Source: an uncultured Bacteroidales bacterium (lineage in GTDB: Bacteria > Bacteroidota > Bacteroidia > Bacteroidales > Muribaculaceae). From it: DNA of 61,228 nt. Every line of letters begins with the position of its first letter. Position 1 is the first letter of the stretch. The position numbers were made by a program, and so were the translations under genes. The stretch spans positions 1 through 61,228 of the forward strand of contig CACZAC010000040.1 of NCBI GenBank assembly GCA_902779125.1, read 5' to 3'. Below, piece after piece: positions 25,660 to 34,629 of this stretch. Below the pieces are notes generated by a model, which did not search any database, had not been told where the DNA came from, and worked only from the letters and a program-made list of their open reading frames with translations.

Positions 25660-25783
25660 ATCGTATTTCTATTTATTATCTTATTTATTCTATTACTAAT
25701 CATTAAACGAGAAGGGCCGTGCTTTATTGCACTAAGCCAGCATTAAGCAAGGCATGGCAGCATCGACCCACCGCCAAAGCAAA

Positions 25784-25813
25784 TCCCCGCCTCCTGAACA
25801 CCAGGGGCGGGGA
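25784..25813 (-). terminator. Probable terminator of pfp
   Basis: TCCCCGCC and GGCGGGGA form a GC-rich stem extended by CTG/CAG with a bulge. T-richness after it on the minus strand is modest. The rest of 25660-25889 holds AT-rich sequence and no gene. Confidence 0.6.
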
Positions 25814-25889
25814 GCAAGCTGTTTAGAAGTTAAACTATATACTTAAAGTCTAGCGGGGAACGCCCTTTCGACGATAAGCCAGAGTTGTG

Positions 25890-27551
25890 TCATTCCTTGC
25901 CAAACTGCTCAAAGAAGAGCGTGTAGGACGTCTTGTCGACCAATTCCTCAGGTCCGAAGAACTGGATAGGGCCAGGATAGATGTAGCACGTTTCAAGAGC
26001 CCACTTCTCACGGTTCTCGACGAAGTGCTTGAACGGAGCGCCCTCGAGATCCACAAGCGCCTTCTTGATAACGGGCTTGTCCTTACCGGAACGGCGTTCC
26101 ATGTTCATCATCATGGTGATGGGCACACCGCAGGCAACCCAATCTTGAGCCTTGCGTCCCAGATGGGTGATAGCCGACATGTAGCCAGTTGCACCGACAT
26201 AGATGAGGTGGGATGCGTTGTAACCCAGCGAATAGCAGTAGTCAGCGTCAAAGTTCGACGGGAAGGAGCAACGTCCCTCGTAGCCGAAGAAGTGGTGCTG
26301 AGTCTTGAACTTGATGGGCTCAATCTGTCCGGACTCAATGCGCACGTCAAGCACATGACCCACCATGCGGCTGAGCAGGCGCTCGCTCTCAATCTGCGAT
26401 ACCATCACGTTGCCGTGCTCGTCACGGTCAAGCGTGAGCTGGCGTGCAACGTCATCGGGCAGCGAGTCGTAGATAACCCGGTTTTCCTCAGTGAGGTGCT
26501 CACGCACGAAATTGTTCTGATCCATTTCGCGCAGGCTGGAAATCTCGGGATACTTGGTCATCATCTCGTTGAGCTCGGCGATGAGTTTCTTCATCGTGGG
26601 AACAAATTCCACAATACCCTCGGGAACAAGAACGGTACCGTAATCCATGCCCATATTGTGACGCTTAATGACGATATTGGCAATCTCCTCGGCAATATCG
26701 TGAAGGGTCATTTCACGTGCCTCAACCTCCTCGCTGATGATACAGTAGTTGGGACGGGTCTGCAGGGCGCACTCCAGAGCGATGTGTGACGCCGAGCGTC
26801 CCATCAGCTTCATGAAGTGCCAGTATTTCTTGGCTGAGTTACAGTCGCGGGCCACGTTACCGATGAGCTCACTGTAAACCTTAGTTGCCGTGTCAAAGCC
26901 AAAGGAAGTCTCGATGTGCTCATTCTTGAGGTCGCCATCGATAGTCTTGGGCACGCCGATGACCTGCACACCTGCATCATGAGCCTTGTAATACTCGGCC
27001 AGGATAGCAGCATTGGTGTTGCTGTCATCACCGCCAATAATAACTACAGCCGTGATTTTCAACTCGCGCAGGATAGCAAGACCTGCTTCGAACTGCTCGG
27101 GTTTCTCGAGTTTGGTACGGCCAGAACCAATCAGGTCAAAGCCACCAGTGTTGCGATATTGCTCAATGAGGTCACCGGTCAGCTCAATATAACGGTGCTT
27201 TACCAGTCCGGCAGGGCCACCCAGGAAACCATACAGGCGGCAATACTTGTTCAGCGCCTTAATACCATCATAGAGGCCACAAATCACATTGTGACCGCCA
27301 GGAGCCTGACCACCGCTCAGGATTACACCCACGTTGAAGGGGTTCTCGGGCGGCATTGCCGAATCATCACGTTCAAAAGTCAATTCAGGCATACCATAGG
27401 TGCAGGGGAACAGCTCTTTGATGGCTTCTTGATCGCCCACCGACTGAGTGGGTTCACCCTCGACCGCGCGAACCGGGCACCTCAGCGTTACGGGTAACTT
27501 AGGCCTGTAAGTAAGCCTCATCTGCTCCAAATAACTCTTATTGTCTGTCAT
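25890..27551 (-). CDS. pfp: Diphosphate-dependent fructose-6-phosphate 1-phosphotransferase
   Basis: Reversible glycolytic phosphofructokinase using PPi instead of ATP. The phosphate-binding GGQAPGGHNVICGLYDGI is followed by IIGGDDSNTNA, where the Asp of GGDD (about 173-176) is the residue that excludes ATP. Catalytic PKTIDGDLKNEHIETSFGFDTA and MGRSASH follow. The 553-residue length fits the long clade II PFP enzymes found in Bacteroidetes and plants. It has its own promoter and is divergent from rfbA. Confidence 0.97.
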   Translation of the reverse strand: MTDNKSYLEQMRLTYRPKLPVTLRCPVRAVEGEPTQSVGDQEAIKELFPCTYGMPELTFERDDSAMPPENPFNVGVILSGGQAPGGHNVICGLYDGIKALNKYCRLYGFLGGPAGLVKHRYIELTGDLIEQYRNTGGFDLIGSGRTKLEKPEQFEAGLAILRELKITAVVIIGGDDSNTNAAILAEYYKAHDAGVQVIGVPKTIDGDLKNEHIETSFGFDTATKVYSELIGNVARDCNSAKKYWHFMKLMGRSASHIALECALQTRPNYCIISEEVEAREMTLHDIAEEIANIVIKRHNMGMDYGTVLVPEGIVEFVPTMKKLIAELNEMMTKYPEISSLREMDQNNFVREHLTEENRVIYDSLPDDVARQLTLDRDEHGNVMVSQIESERLLSRMVGHVLDVRIESGQIEPIKFKTQHHFFGYEGRCSFPSNFDADYCYSLGYNASHLIYVGATGYMSAITHLGRKAQDWVACGVPITMMMNMERRSGKDKPVIKKALVDLEGAPFKHFVENREKWALETCYIYPGPIQFFGPEELVDKTSYTLFFEQFGKE

Positions 27552-27606
27552 TTTTCTTAATAATTGGTTTGTATCAACAAACGGTTAAACAATCTTTTTA
27601 CCGCTA

Positions 27607-27625
27607 CAAAAGTACTGCAAATATA
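27607..27625 (-). promoter_or_regulatory. Overlapping -7 elements for pfp
   Basis: On the minus strand TACTTTTG (27607-27614) and TATATTTG (27618-27625) both match TAnnTTTG. Neither has a clear TTTG at the -33 position. The leader is 55-75 bases. Confidence 0.5.
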
Positions 27626-27763
27626 TCACGCCCACACCATAAAATCCTAACAAATTTATGATTTCCACAGCCCAATTTAGAATTTTTGACACTTTTAGGC
27701 AAATTACTGATGATTTTTAAGTAGGACACATGGTTGAAATTACACATTTTTCAACTCAGAATC

Positions 27764-27794
27764 TTTGACAATGCCGAAAAAGTAAGTAATTTTG
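27764..27794 (+). promoter_or_regulatory. Promoter of the rfbA amino-sugar operon
   Basis: TTTG (27764-27767), a 19-base spacer and TAATTTTG (27787-27794) match the consensus. The leader to rfbA is about 110 bases. The 357-base gap 27552-27908 holds only this promoter, the pfp elements and AT-rich DNA. Confidence 0.8.
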
Positions 27795-27908
27795 CCTTTT
27801 GAAACCGATGAAACGCCAAACCGGACGAAGAATCTTACTTTCTTCACTTGGCTTATCATCAAAATATGTGTAATTTAGCCAACTAAAACGACAAAACAGA
27901 ATATCTCT

Positions 27909-28799
27909 ATGAAAGGAATCGTACTGGCAGGCGGCTCAGGGACAAGACTTTATCCCGTGACCAAAGGTATCTCCAAGCAGTTGATACCCATCTATGACAA
28001 GCCCATGGTGTATTACCCGATATCGGTGCTGATGCTGGCTGGCATCCGCGAGATTCTCATCATCTCGACACCACAAGACCTGCCGATGTTCCGCAGGCTA
28101 CTGGGCTCGGGTGAGGAAATTGGCGTACGTTTTGAGTATGCCGAGCAACCGCGCCCCGAGGGTCTTGCCCAAGCCTTCATTATTGGCGAGCAGTTCATCG
28201 GCGATGACAGTGCCTGTCTGGTACTGGGCGACAACATCTTCTACGGCCAGAGTTTCACCAAGATGCTCCTTGACGCTGTTGAGCGCACCGAGCGTGAAAA
28301 CGTAGCCACCCTGTGGGCCTACCGCGTGAGGGATCCCGAGCGCTTTGGCGTAGTGGCATTTGACGAACACGGCAAAGCCACCAGTCTGGAAGAGAAGCCC
28401 GAGCATCCCAAGAGCAACTATGCCGTCACTGGACTGTATTTCTACCCCAATGACGTAGTAGAAATCGCCAAGCACATCAAACCCAGTGCCCGCGGTGAAC
28501 TTGAAATCACCACCGTCAACCAGGAGTTCCTGGCTCAAGACCGTGTTCATGTACAGACTCTGGGACGTGGTTTTGCCTGGTTGGACACTGGCACAAGCGA
28601 GTCGATGGCCGATGCCACCAACTTCATCGGCACCATCGTCACCATGCAGGGCGTACAAGTCGCTGCGCTGGAGGAAATCGCCTTCCGCAAGGGATGGATT
28701 ACCGCTGAACAGCTGCTCGCCCTTGCCGAACCCATGAAGAAAAACAATTACGGACAATACCTCATCAAGCTTGCCCAGAATGGAATCGACCGCCATTGA
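27909..28799 (+). CDS. rfbA: Glucose-1-phosphate thymidylyltransferase
   Basis: It makes dTDP-glucose from dTTP and glucose-1-phosphate. The N-terminal [31 protein letters not shown] is diagnostic, with [10 protein letters not shown] as the metal-binding region and [12 protein letters not shown] near the active site. The 296-residue length is normal. It heads an operon for a dTDP-3-amino-3,6-dideoxyhexose; the dehydratase rfbB is not in this window and must come from elsewhere. The next gene overlaps it by 20 bases. Confidence 0.97.
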   Translation: MKGIVLAGGSGTRLYPVTKGISKQLIPIYDKPMVYYPISVLMLAGIREILIISTPQDLPMFRRLLGSGEEIGVRFEYAEQPRPEGLAQAFIIGEQFIGDDSACLVLGDNIFYGQSFTKMLLDAVERTERENVATLWAYRVRDPERFGVVAFDEHGKATSLEEKPEHPKSNYAVTGLYFYPNDVVEIAKHIKPSARGELEITTVNQEFLAQDRVHVQTLGRGFAWLDTGTSESMADATNFIGTIVTMQGVQVAALEEIAFRKGWITAEQLLALAEPMKKNNYGQYLIKLAQNGIDRH

Positions 28800-29214
28800 C
28801 ACCGTCCGCTTGATTGAATTGAGAAAAATCAAGGATCCTCGCGGCAACCTCACCTCCATTGAGAGTGGGATTGACGTGCCGTTCCAGGTGATGCGCAATT
28901 ATTGGATTTATGATGTACCCAGCGGCATGTGGCGTGACGGACACGCATTTAAGGAGCAGCACGAATTCATCATCGCACTGAGCGGCAGTTTTGACGTTGT
29001 TGTCAATGACGGTATTAAAGAACAGATTTTCCACTTGTCCCGCCCCCAAATCGGCCTATATATTCCCAACTTGACCTGGCGCCATATCAATAATTTTTCC
29101 ACCAACTCGGTGGCGCTTGTTCTCACCAGTACCCACTACAACCCGGATGATTATATTGAAGACTTTGAAAATTTTAAGACTTTGAAAAATGAAACCAACA
29201 AACGCCCCAAATGA
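28780..29214 (+). CDS. FdtA/WxcM-like cupin sugar isomerase, copy 1, altered metal/active-site His
   Basis: Family members convert dTDP-4-keto-6-deoxyglucose to a 3-keto sugar. The cupin core is [17 protein letters not shown], then [17 protein letters not shown]. FdtA-type enzymes usually have a GHAH pair in the active site; here the second His is Phe (GHAF), which may reduce or change activity. The ATG at 28780 is preferred to an upstream TTG. It overlaps rfbA by 20 bases, and copy 2 overlaps its end by 26 bases. Confidence 0.85.
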   Translation: MESTAIDTVRLIELRKIKDPRGNLTSIESGIDVPFQVMRNYWIYDVPSGMWRDGHAFKEQHEFIIALSGSFDVVVNDGIKEQIFHLSRPQIGLYIPNLTWRHINNFSTNSVALVLTSTHYNPDDYIEDFENFKTLKNETNKRPK

Positions 29215-29665
29215 ATTAGATATGCATAGTGAAACCTGTATAAAAGACTGTCGCATCATCACGCTCAAGAAGCACCATCATGCCAACGGCAACCTAACGG
29301 CTGTGAACAATGGCGTGGAACTGCCTTTTGAACTCAGGCGCACATTTTATATATATGATGTACCCGGTGGTGCTGAGCGAGGCGGCCACAGCCATTATAC
29401 CTGCCAAGAATTCATCATCGCCATCAGCGGCAGCTTTGATGTCACCGTTGACGATGGCAACGATAAATACACCTTCACGCTCAACCGTCCGAATCAAGGT
29501 TTGCTGGTCGTACCCGGAATTTGGAGGACACTGCAGAACTTCTCGTCAGGCTCGGTTTGCCTGGCTTTGGCGTCACACCACTTTGACGAGAACGACTATG
29601 TGAGGGATTATAACAACTTCCTGAAACTCAAGGGAAAACAAGCTGCAGAGCAAGACACCATTTAG
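29189..29665 (+). CDS. FdtA/WxcM-like cupin sugar isomerase, copy 2
   Basis: A paralogue of the previous gene, clearly alike (FYIYDVPGGAERGGHSH, then EFIIAISGSFDVTVDDG). It keeps the GHSH active-site pair lost in copy 1, so it is the better candidate for the real 3,4-ketoisomerase. The start may be ATG 29189, overlapping copy 1, or ATG 29222 (MHSETCIK). The aminotransferase follows 48 bases later. Confidence 0.85.
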   Translation: MKPTNAPNELDMHSETCIKDCRIITLKKHHHANGNLTAVNNGVELPFELRRTFYIYDVPGGAERGGHSHYTCQEFIIAISGSFDVTVDDGNDKYTFTLNRPNQGLLVVPGIWRTLQNFSSGSVCLALASHHFDENDYVRDYNNFLKLKGKQAAEQDTI

Positions 29666-29713
29666 GCCATTGGCTCATTTTTTAACAAGTAATTAATCAG
29701 ACAATTAGATACA

Positions 29714-30835
29714 ATGAAGAAATACCCGTTCCTTGACCTGGCGCTTGTCAATGCGCCCTATGCCGAAGAGCTCAAAGCCGCAGCCTGTGAGGTAATTGAG
29801 CGCGGACGCTATCTGCACAGCACACAGACCGAGCTGTTTGAACAAGAGATCGCCGACCTGTGCCAGACGCGCCACTGCGTGAGCGTCAGCAATGGTCTCG
29901 ATGCCTTAAAACTCATCCTGCGCGCCTACAAGGAATTGGGAATCATGAACGACGGCGACGAGGTCATCGTGCCTGCTAACACCTATGTGGCCAGTGTACT
30001 TGCTATCAGCGACAACAACCTGGTTCCTGTACTGTGCGACCCGCGCGAAGACACCTACAACCTCGATTCATCACTGCTCGAAGAACTCATCACTCCGCGC
30101 ACGCGCGCCATCATGCCTGTGCACCTCTACGGCACGCCTTGCTGGGACCAGAAATTGGTGGAAGTCGCCAGCAGGCACAACCTGCGCGTCATTGAGGACA
30201 ATGCCCAGGCCATCGGTGCCCGCAGCGCTGTTCCGGGACTGAACGGCACTTTCATGACTGGCGGACTGAGCGACGTGGCAGGCATCAGCTTCTACCCAAC
30301 CAAGAATCTCGGCGCCCTGGGCGACGGCGGAGCCGTTGTAACCAGTGACGATGAACTGGCGGCAACAGTACGCGCCCTCGCCAACTATGGTTCTGACCGT
30401 CGCTACCACAACATCTACCAAGGCTACAACTGCCGTCTTGATGAGATTCAAGCGGCAATGCTCAGAGTCAAGCTGCGCCATCTGGATCACGAGAACAACA
30501 CCCGTGACGCCGTGGCGCGCGCCTACACCGACAGCATTGCCAACCCGCGTGTCAAAGCAGCCGTTATCTTTGACGGTATGCGGCAGACGTGGCACCAGTA
30601 TGTCGTGAGGGCCGAGGATCGTGACACCTTCCGCGAGTATCTTGCCCAGAACGGCGTGGGCAGTGACATCCATTATGCGACACCCGCCCATTGGCAACCC
30701 TGTTACAGTGGGCTGAACCATGCCCCCCTTCCCATGACTGAACGTCTTGCCGGCGAGATTGTGTCATTACCTATCGCCCACCCCATTACGCCCGATGACG
30801 CCCGTGCTATTGCCGACATCATCAACCGCTATTGA
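29714..30835 (+). CDS. DegT/DnrJ/EryC1-family sugar aminotransferase (FdtB/QdtB-like)
   Basis: A PLP enzyme that would aminate the 3-keto sugar made by the cupin, giving dTDP-Fuc3N or dTDP-Qui3N. VSNGLDALKLIL binds the cofactor phosphate, VEVIVPANTYVAS-type sequence (DEVIVPANTYVAS) is typical, and SFYPTKNLGALGDGGAVV holds the Schiff-base lysine. VIEDNAQAIGAR is the Asp segment binding the pyridine nitrogen. The 373-residue length is normal. An N-acetyltransferase that would finish the sugar is not next to it. Confidence 0.94.
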   Translation: MKKYPFLDLALVNAPYAEELKAAACEVIERGRYLHSTQTELFEQEIADLCQTRHCVSVSNGLDALKLILRAYKELGIMNDGDEVIVPANTYVASVLAISDNNLVPVLCDPREDTYNLDSSLLEELITPRTRAIMPVHLYGTPCWDQKLVEVASRHNLRVIEDNAQAIGARSAVPGLNGTFMTGGLSDVAGISFYPTKNLGALGDGGAVVTSDDELAATVRALANYGSDRRYHNIYQGYNCRLDEIQAAMLRVKLRHLDHENNTRDAVARAYTDSIANPRVKAAVIFDGMRQTWHQYVVRAEDRDTFREYLAQNGVGSDIHYATPAHWQPCYSGLNHAPLPMTERLAGEIVSLPIAHPITPDDARAIADIINRY

Positions 30836-30841
30836 TTGGCC

Positions 30842-31897
30842 ATGCACAACCATGGAATGAAACGTTTTGTCCTTCTCACCCTGCTGGCGTTGCTGCCAGT
30901 TTTGCTGCTGGTGGCATTTTACATCGTCAAGGACCCGTTTCATGTGGTAAAACCCTATAAGGGCCAAGTGTATAACCCTGATGACACCATTTCCCTTTCC
31001 ATCAATTGGGGATACATCACCGTTGAATCCTACAAGTATTTTGACCCGAAAGAGCACTTTGACTCGTTCATCTTCGGCTCTTCAGTGTCTTGGTACTATC
31101 TCATCAAGGACTGGCAACGGCATCTGCCCAAAGGCGCCCGCCCCACTCATTTCAACGCCTTGAGAGAAACATTATACGGCATCGACAACAAGTTGCGCTA
31201 TTTGGAGCAGCGAGACGTGAAAATAAAACACGCCTTGCTCATTATGGAGGATGAAATGCTCATGCGCCGCACATTAGACAATGATGTGCTGTTTGTCCAG
31301 CATCCCGAAACCACCAGGGAGGTTTCATGGTGGAGATTCCACCAGCTTTATTTCAACGCCTACCGCCATCCCGAGGTAGTCGCCTATCTTTTATGCCCTG
31401 GCCCCATGACCCAGTGTGTACTCGATAAGGGCTTTGCCACTACCGATGTCAGCGACCGTGACGAGCGCATCAACGAGAGTTATTACCACTGGGCCGATTC
31501 GGTCATCGATGCCAATCCCAGCGAGTTTTTCACACCCGAGCACGTCGCCCGTTACACGCTTCCATTAAAAGAATTGCCTTGCCGGCCTAAAATCAACGAC
31601 CAAGTCCTCTCCTTGCTGCAGGATATCGCTTCTATCCTCAAGAGGCAGGGAACAGACTACCAAATCATCATTCCGCCCCACTATGGCTACGAAGCCATCA
31701 GCAGTGAGGACTTGTATCTGATGGAACTGGTATTTGGAGCCGAGAGGGTTCACGATTACAGTCACGACCCCGAACTGGGTAGCGACGTTCATTATTACTA
31801 TGACGACGGGCATCTCATCTCACGGGAGTGTGGACACCTCATCGACAGCGCCTACAATGCCGTCAGCCTGCATTCACCTTTTTTGAAACCTCATTGA
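30842..31897 (+). CDS. Membrane-anchored SGNH-like hydrolase/acyltransferase-type protein
   Basis: An N-terminal membrane segment (FVLLTLLALLPVLLLVAFYIV) places a large domain outside the membrane. FIFGSSVSWYYL resembles the GDSL/SGNH block I, with Ser after the glycine, and YYYDDGHLISRECGHL near the C-terminus resembles the DxxH block V. Similar proteins act with O-acetylation of surface polysaccharides. The match is by pattern only. Starts at 30842 or 30857 (MKRFVLL) are possible. It lies 6 bases after the aminotransferase and closes the operon, which suggests it modifies or handles the resulting glycan. Confidence 0.65.
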   Translation: MHNHGMKRFVLLTLLALLPVLLLVAFYIVKDPFHVVKPYKGQVYNPDDTISLSINWGYITVESYKYFDPKEHFDSFIFGSSVSWYYLIKDWQRHLPKGARPTHFNALRETLYGIDNKLRYLEQRDVKIKHALLIMEDEMLMRRTLDNDVLFVQHPETTREVSWWRFHQLYFNAYRHPEVVAYLLCPGPMTQCVLDKGFATTDVSDRDERINESYYHWADSVIDANPSEFFTPEHVARYTLPLKELPCRPKINDQVLSLLQDIASILKRQGTDYQIIIPPHYGYEAISSEDLYLMELVFGAERVHDYSHDPELGSDVHYYYDDGHLISRECGHLIDSAYNAVSLHSPFLKPH

Positions 31898-31945
31898 CAA
31901 AGCTTTATCGAGCATTTCTCGCCGTAGGCAAGCGCACAGTCCTAT

Positions 31946-31973
31946 ACTTGCCGTTTCATTTTCATCGGCAAGT
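31946..31973. terminator. Hairpin between convergent SGNH and HU-LysM genes
   Basis: ACTTGCCG (31946-31953) pairs with CGGCAAGT (31966-31973) around a T-rich loop. No T tract follows, so terminator function is uncertain. Confidence 0.4.
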
Positions 31974-32020
31974 CTGATGATGTCCACACGATAAAACGAT
32001 GCAGCGGAATATCACATCAT

Positions 32021-33229
32021 TTATTTCCCCTTGAGGATTTCCCAAGATAAGCGTTGGGCCTTCTTGAGGCTGGCTGGATCCTTGGCGTCGATGCCATATT
32101 TCTCAGCAGGCGGGATAACCACGATGGTGCCAGGACGCACATTGTTCGGGTCAGAGATTTTGGAGCGGTTTTCTTCGTAGATATAGACCCAGAACCAAGG
32201 GCTGTCATAATACCGGTCAGACAAGGTGCTGAGCACAATCTTAGAGGTAACCGTATCAGTAATAACCTCGGGTTCTGCTACTGCCGACACTGTATCAGCC
32301 TCGGCAATCACTTCATCGGGAGCAGGCTTGCTGCCATCATTGCCGACATGAGAGAATAACAGCCAAGCCAGTACAGATGCCGCAAGAACGCCCAGTGCAA
32401 TCCACAGCCATCGGCGGTAATCAGGTTTGTTATACTTCTCTATCTGTTCGGGGGTAGGTGTATATAGGTCACGCGGCTCAGGGCGGCGGAATCCATCATC
32501 AGAATCCTCCTCAAGAAGAGGGGTTTCCTCTCGAGGGGTTTCCTCTTCACGACGGGTTTCTTCTTCGGGTGCATCAATGGGAGTTCCCATGAGCGGAGTG
32601 GTTACTACGAGCTGTTCCTCCTCTTCCTCAACCATCTCTTTTTCAACAGGAGTCTTTTCTTCGTTTTCGAGGTCCTCGGTTGATACGGGCTTTTCTTCAG
32701 CAACGGGCTTCGGCTCGGTTTTCTCAACTGTGCGTCGCGATGGTTTCGGTATAGTCGGCACCACACTCTCTATGGGCGATGGGATATCATCCAGAGTGGG
32801 CATGGGCGGCTCAGGCATATCACTTGGCGGCTCGGGCAAGGGCTCGTCGTCCGAGAACAACGAAGGATATTTTTTGTCGATTTCAGCCAGTTTCTCATCG
32901 GTCACTGCATCGTCGAGATAAACCGTTTCAAATTGAGCGAACGGCTGATTCAACGCATCGGCCAATGACTTATCGGGTGTAAAAGTCAACTTGCCGTGTT
33001 CAGGCAGTTCATTGGCATTGCCTGTTGACACATTCACACTCTTACGAGGCTTAACGCGAATGACCTTGAATGTTCCGACACCCTTGATTTTTACACTTTC
33101 ACCATCAATCAACGTCTGGGATACCGTTGCAAAGAGTTCACGCAGGAACAATTCGCACACACGCTTGGATGTCGAGGTGGTCTCGGCCATCAAGTCAACA
33201 AGTTCGACAAATGTGATTTTTGTATTCAT
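32021..33229 (-). CDS. HU-type DNA-binding domain fused to a membrane segment and LysM-like domain
   Basis: Three parts are visible. Residues 1-95 are an HU/IHF-like fold (ELFLRELFATVSQTLIDGESVKIKGVGTFKV, with the beta-arm region following). Residues 110-265 form an acidic, proline-rich linker with a run of EEEEE. A single membrane helix at 273-293 (WLWIALGVLAASVLAWLLF) is preceded by RR, so the N-terminus should be cytoplasmic. Beyond it lies a LysM-like segment at about 335-375 (WVYIYEENRSKISDPNNVRPGTIVVIP). The protein could tether chromosome to the inner membrane and peptidoglycan. Domain calls are good; function is inference. A stand-alone HU gene lies 12 bases upstream on the same strand, so the two form an operon. 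Confidence 0.85.
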   Translation of the reverse strand: MNTKITFVELVDLMAETTSTSKRVCELFLRELFATVSQTLIDGESVKIKGVGTFKVIRVKPRKSVNVSTGNANELPEHGKLTFTPDKSLADALNQPFAQFETVYLDDAVTDEKLAEIDKKYPSLFSDDEPLPEPPSDMPEPPMPTLDDIPSPIESVVPTIPKPSRRTVEKTEPKPVAEEKPVSTEDLENEEKTPVEKEMVEEEEEQLVVTTPLMGTPIDAPEEETRREEETPREETPLLEEDSDDGFRRPEPRDLYTPTPEQIEKYNKPDYRRWLWIALGVLAASVLAWLLFSHVGNDGSKPAPDEVIAEADTVSAVAEPEVITDTVTSKIVLSTLSDRYYDSPWFWVYIYEENRSKISDPNNVRPGTIVVIPPAEKYGIDAKDPASLKKAQRLSWEILKGK

Positions 33230-33241
33230 GCCCTTTCCCTA

Positions 33242-33514
33242 TTATTTAAGTTTTGCCTTAAGGACATTGCTCACTTTAAAGCCCAGGACCACTTTGGGCG
33301 GCACGAGCATACGGCGGCCACTCTTGGGATTGACCATCACACGCTCGTTGCGTTTCTTGGGCTCAAATGTGCCGAATCCCGGCAGCACCACGCTATCCAT
33401 CTCGCCGCAGCGGGAGCGCAACACGCCAGCAAATGCATCAATCAATTTATTCACATCTTCAGTCGAACGACCCAGATTACCTGCAACCGTTTCGACCAGT
33501 TTCTTGTTGTCCAT
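33242..33514 (-). CDS. HU-family DNA-binding protein
   Basis: The 90-residue protein begins MDNKKLVETVAGNLGRSTEDV. GFGTFEPKKRNERVMVNPKSGRRM is the HU/IHF beta-arm region, with NPKSGRRM in place of the usual NPQTG and LGFK near the end. The start is ATG 33514; sequence upstream in frame is promoter DNA. It is the promoter-proximal gene of a pair with the HU-LysM protein. Confidence 0.95.
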   Translation of the reverse strand: MDNKKLVETVAGNLGRSTEDVNKLIDAFAGVLRSRCGEMDSVVLPGFGTFEPKKRNERVMVNPKSGRRMLVPPKVVLGFKVSNVLKAKLK

Positions 33515-33538
33515 CGCAAGTACAAAGATTTTAATGTG

Positions 33539-33546
33539 CAAAATTA
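33539..33546 (-). promoter_or_regulatory. -7 element for the HU operon
   Basis: On the minus strand TAATTTTG lies 24 bases before the HU ATG. No TTTG at the -33 distance was found. Confidence 0.5.
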
Positions 33547-33555
33547 ACGATTATT

Positions 33556-33586
33556 TTTGTCATTTGGCCTTTTTCATTTAATTTTG
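33556..33586 (+). promoter_or_regulatory. Promoter of the hydroxyacid dehydrogenase
   Basis: TTTG (33556-33559), a 19-base spacer and TAATTTTG (33579-33586) match the consensus, 32 bases before the ATG. It is back to back with the HU -7 element. Confidence 0.8.
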
Positions 33587-33618
33587 TACATTATTATAAC
33601 TAATTAATTCTGTACACT

Positions 33619-34581
33619 ATGAGAAAAATCGTTATTCTTGACGGATATGCCGGCAATCCCGGTGACCTCTCCTGGGAGCCGATGAAGGCATTAGCGCCGT
33701 GTGACATCTACGACTTTGGTACCGCCGACACTGTGCTCGAGCGCTGCAAGGGAGCCGAAATGGTACTGACAAACAAGGTCCCGGTCGATGCTGCCACCAT
33801 CGCGCAGTTGCCTGACCTGAAATACCTTGGCGTGATGGCAACCGGATTCAATGTCGTGGACAGTGCCGAGGCTGCACGCCGTGGCATCATCGTTACCAAT
33901 GTGCCAGCCTACAGCACCGATAGCGTGGCACAGCTCACAATTGCCCACCTGCTCAACATTTGCTGGCAGCCCCAACACTATACCGACGAAGCCCACGACC
34001 TGAAGTGGACAAACTGCGGCAGTTACGCATACTTTAACACACCCCTTATCGAGTTGGCGGGCAAGCAGATGGGTATCGTTGGACTGGGGAACATCGGCGG
34101 TGCCGTGGCCCGCATGGCTCTGGCGATGAACATGCGCGTGATGGCCTATACCAGCAAGAGCCAGGACCAGTTGCCCGAGGGCATCATCAAGGCAGACAAC
34201 CTGGAGCATCTGCTGCGCACCAGCGACGTGCTCACCATGCACTGCCCCCTTAATGCCGACACTACAGGAATGATTAATGCCGAGGGACTGTCGTTGATGA
34301 AGCAGGGCTCCATCGTGCTCAATATGGCACGCGGTGCCCTCATCAACGAGCAAGACCTGGCCGACGCGTTGAACAGCGGCCACCTGTATGCCGCCGCCAT
34401 CGACTGCACCAGCGTCGAGCCGCCCGCAGCCGACCATCCATTGCTCAAGGCCCGCAACTGCTACATCACGCCCCACATCGGCTGGACCAGCTTTGAGGCC
34501 CGCAAGCGCCTGATGGACGTCATCACCAGCAACGTCGCTGCCTATCTCGACGGCAAACCCGTAAATGTAGTAAACCAATAA
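33619..34581 (+). CDS. D-2-hydroxyacid dehydrogenase (glycerate/hydroxypyruvate reductase-like)
   Basis: An NAD-dependent reductase of the D-isomer-specific family. The Rossmann signature is MGIVGLGNIGGAVARMALAM. The catalytic Arg is in LNMARGALINEQDL, the Glu probably in CTSVEPPAADHPLL and the His in ITPHIGWTS. MATGFNVVD is the substrate-loop region. The 320-residue length is normal, and the overall pattern is closest to glycerate dehydrogenases (HprA-like), though exact substrate is not proven. A REP palindrome follows the stop codon by two bases. Confidence 0.92.
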   Translation: MRKIVILDGYAGNPGDLSWEPMKALAPCDIYDFGTADTVLERCKGAEMVLTNKVPVDAATIAQLPDLKYLGVMATGFNVVDSAEAARRGIIVTNVPAYSTDSVAQLTIAHLLNICWQPQHYTDEAHDLKWTNCGSYAYFNTPLIELAGKQMGIVGLGNIGGAVARMALAMNMRVMAYTSKSQDQLPEGIIKADNLEHLLRTSDVLTMHCPLNADTTGMINAEGLSLMKQGSIVLNMARGALINEQDLADALNSGHLYAAAIDCTSVEPPAADHPLLKARNCYITPHIGWTSFEARKRLMDVITSNVAAYLDGKPVNVVNQ

Positions 34582-34583
34582 CC

Positions 34584-34610
34584 GGGACAAAGGGACGGTT
34601 CTTTTGTCCC
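34584..34610. repeat. REP palindrome copy
   Basis: GGGACAAA (34584-34591) and TTTGTCCC (34603-34610) flank GGGACGGTTCT. It is the same sequence as the copy at 35578 and follows the dehydrogenase stop directly. Confidence 0.9.
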
Positions 34611-34629
34611 ATTTTAAAAAAAACATACT

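Noticed and set aside
25660-25889. Possible FMN riboswitch upstream of riboflavin synthase
   Set aside because: The conserved RFN blocks are not recognisable; only a GC-rich hairpin that fits the end of pfp is present.
3966-33229. Shared EVIAEADTV wording after the membrane segment in the 3966 protein and the HU-LysM protein
   Set aside because: Nine residues in low-complexity linkers; insufficient to claim a common domain or function.
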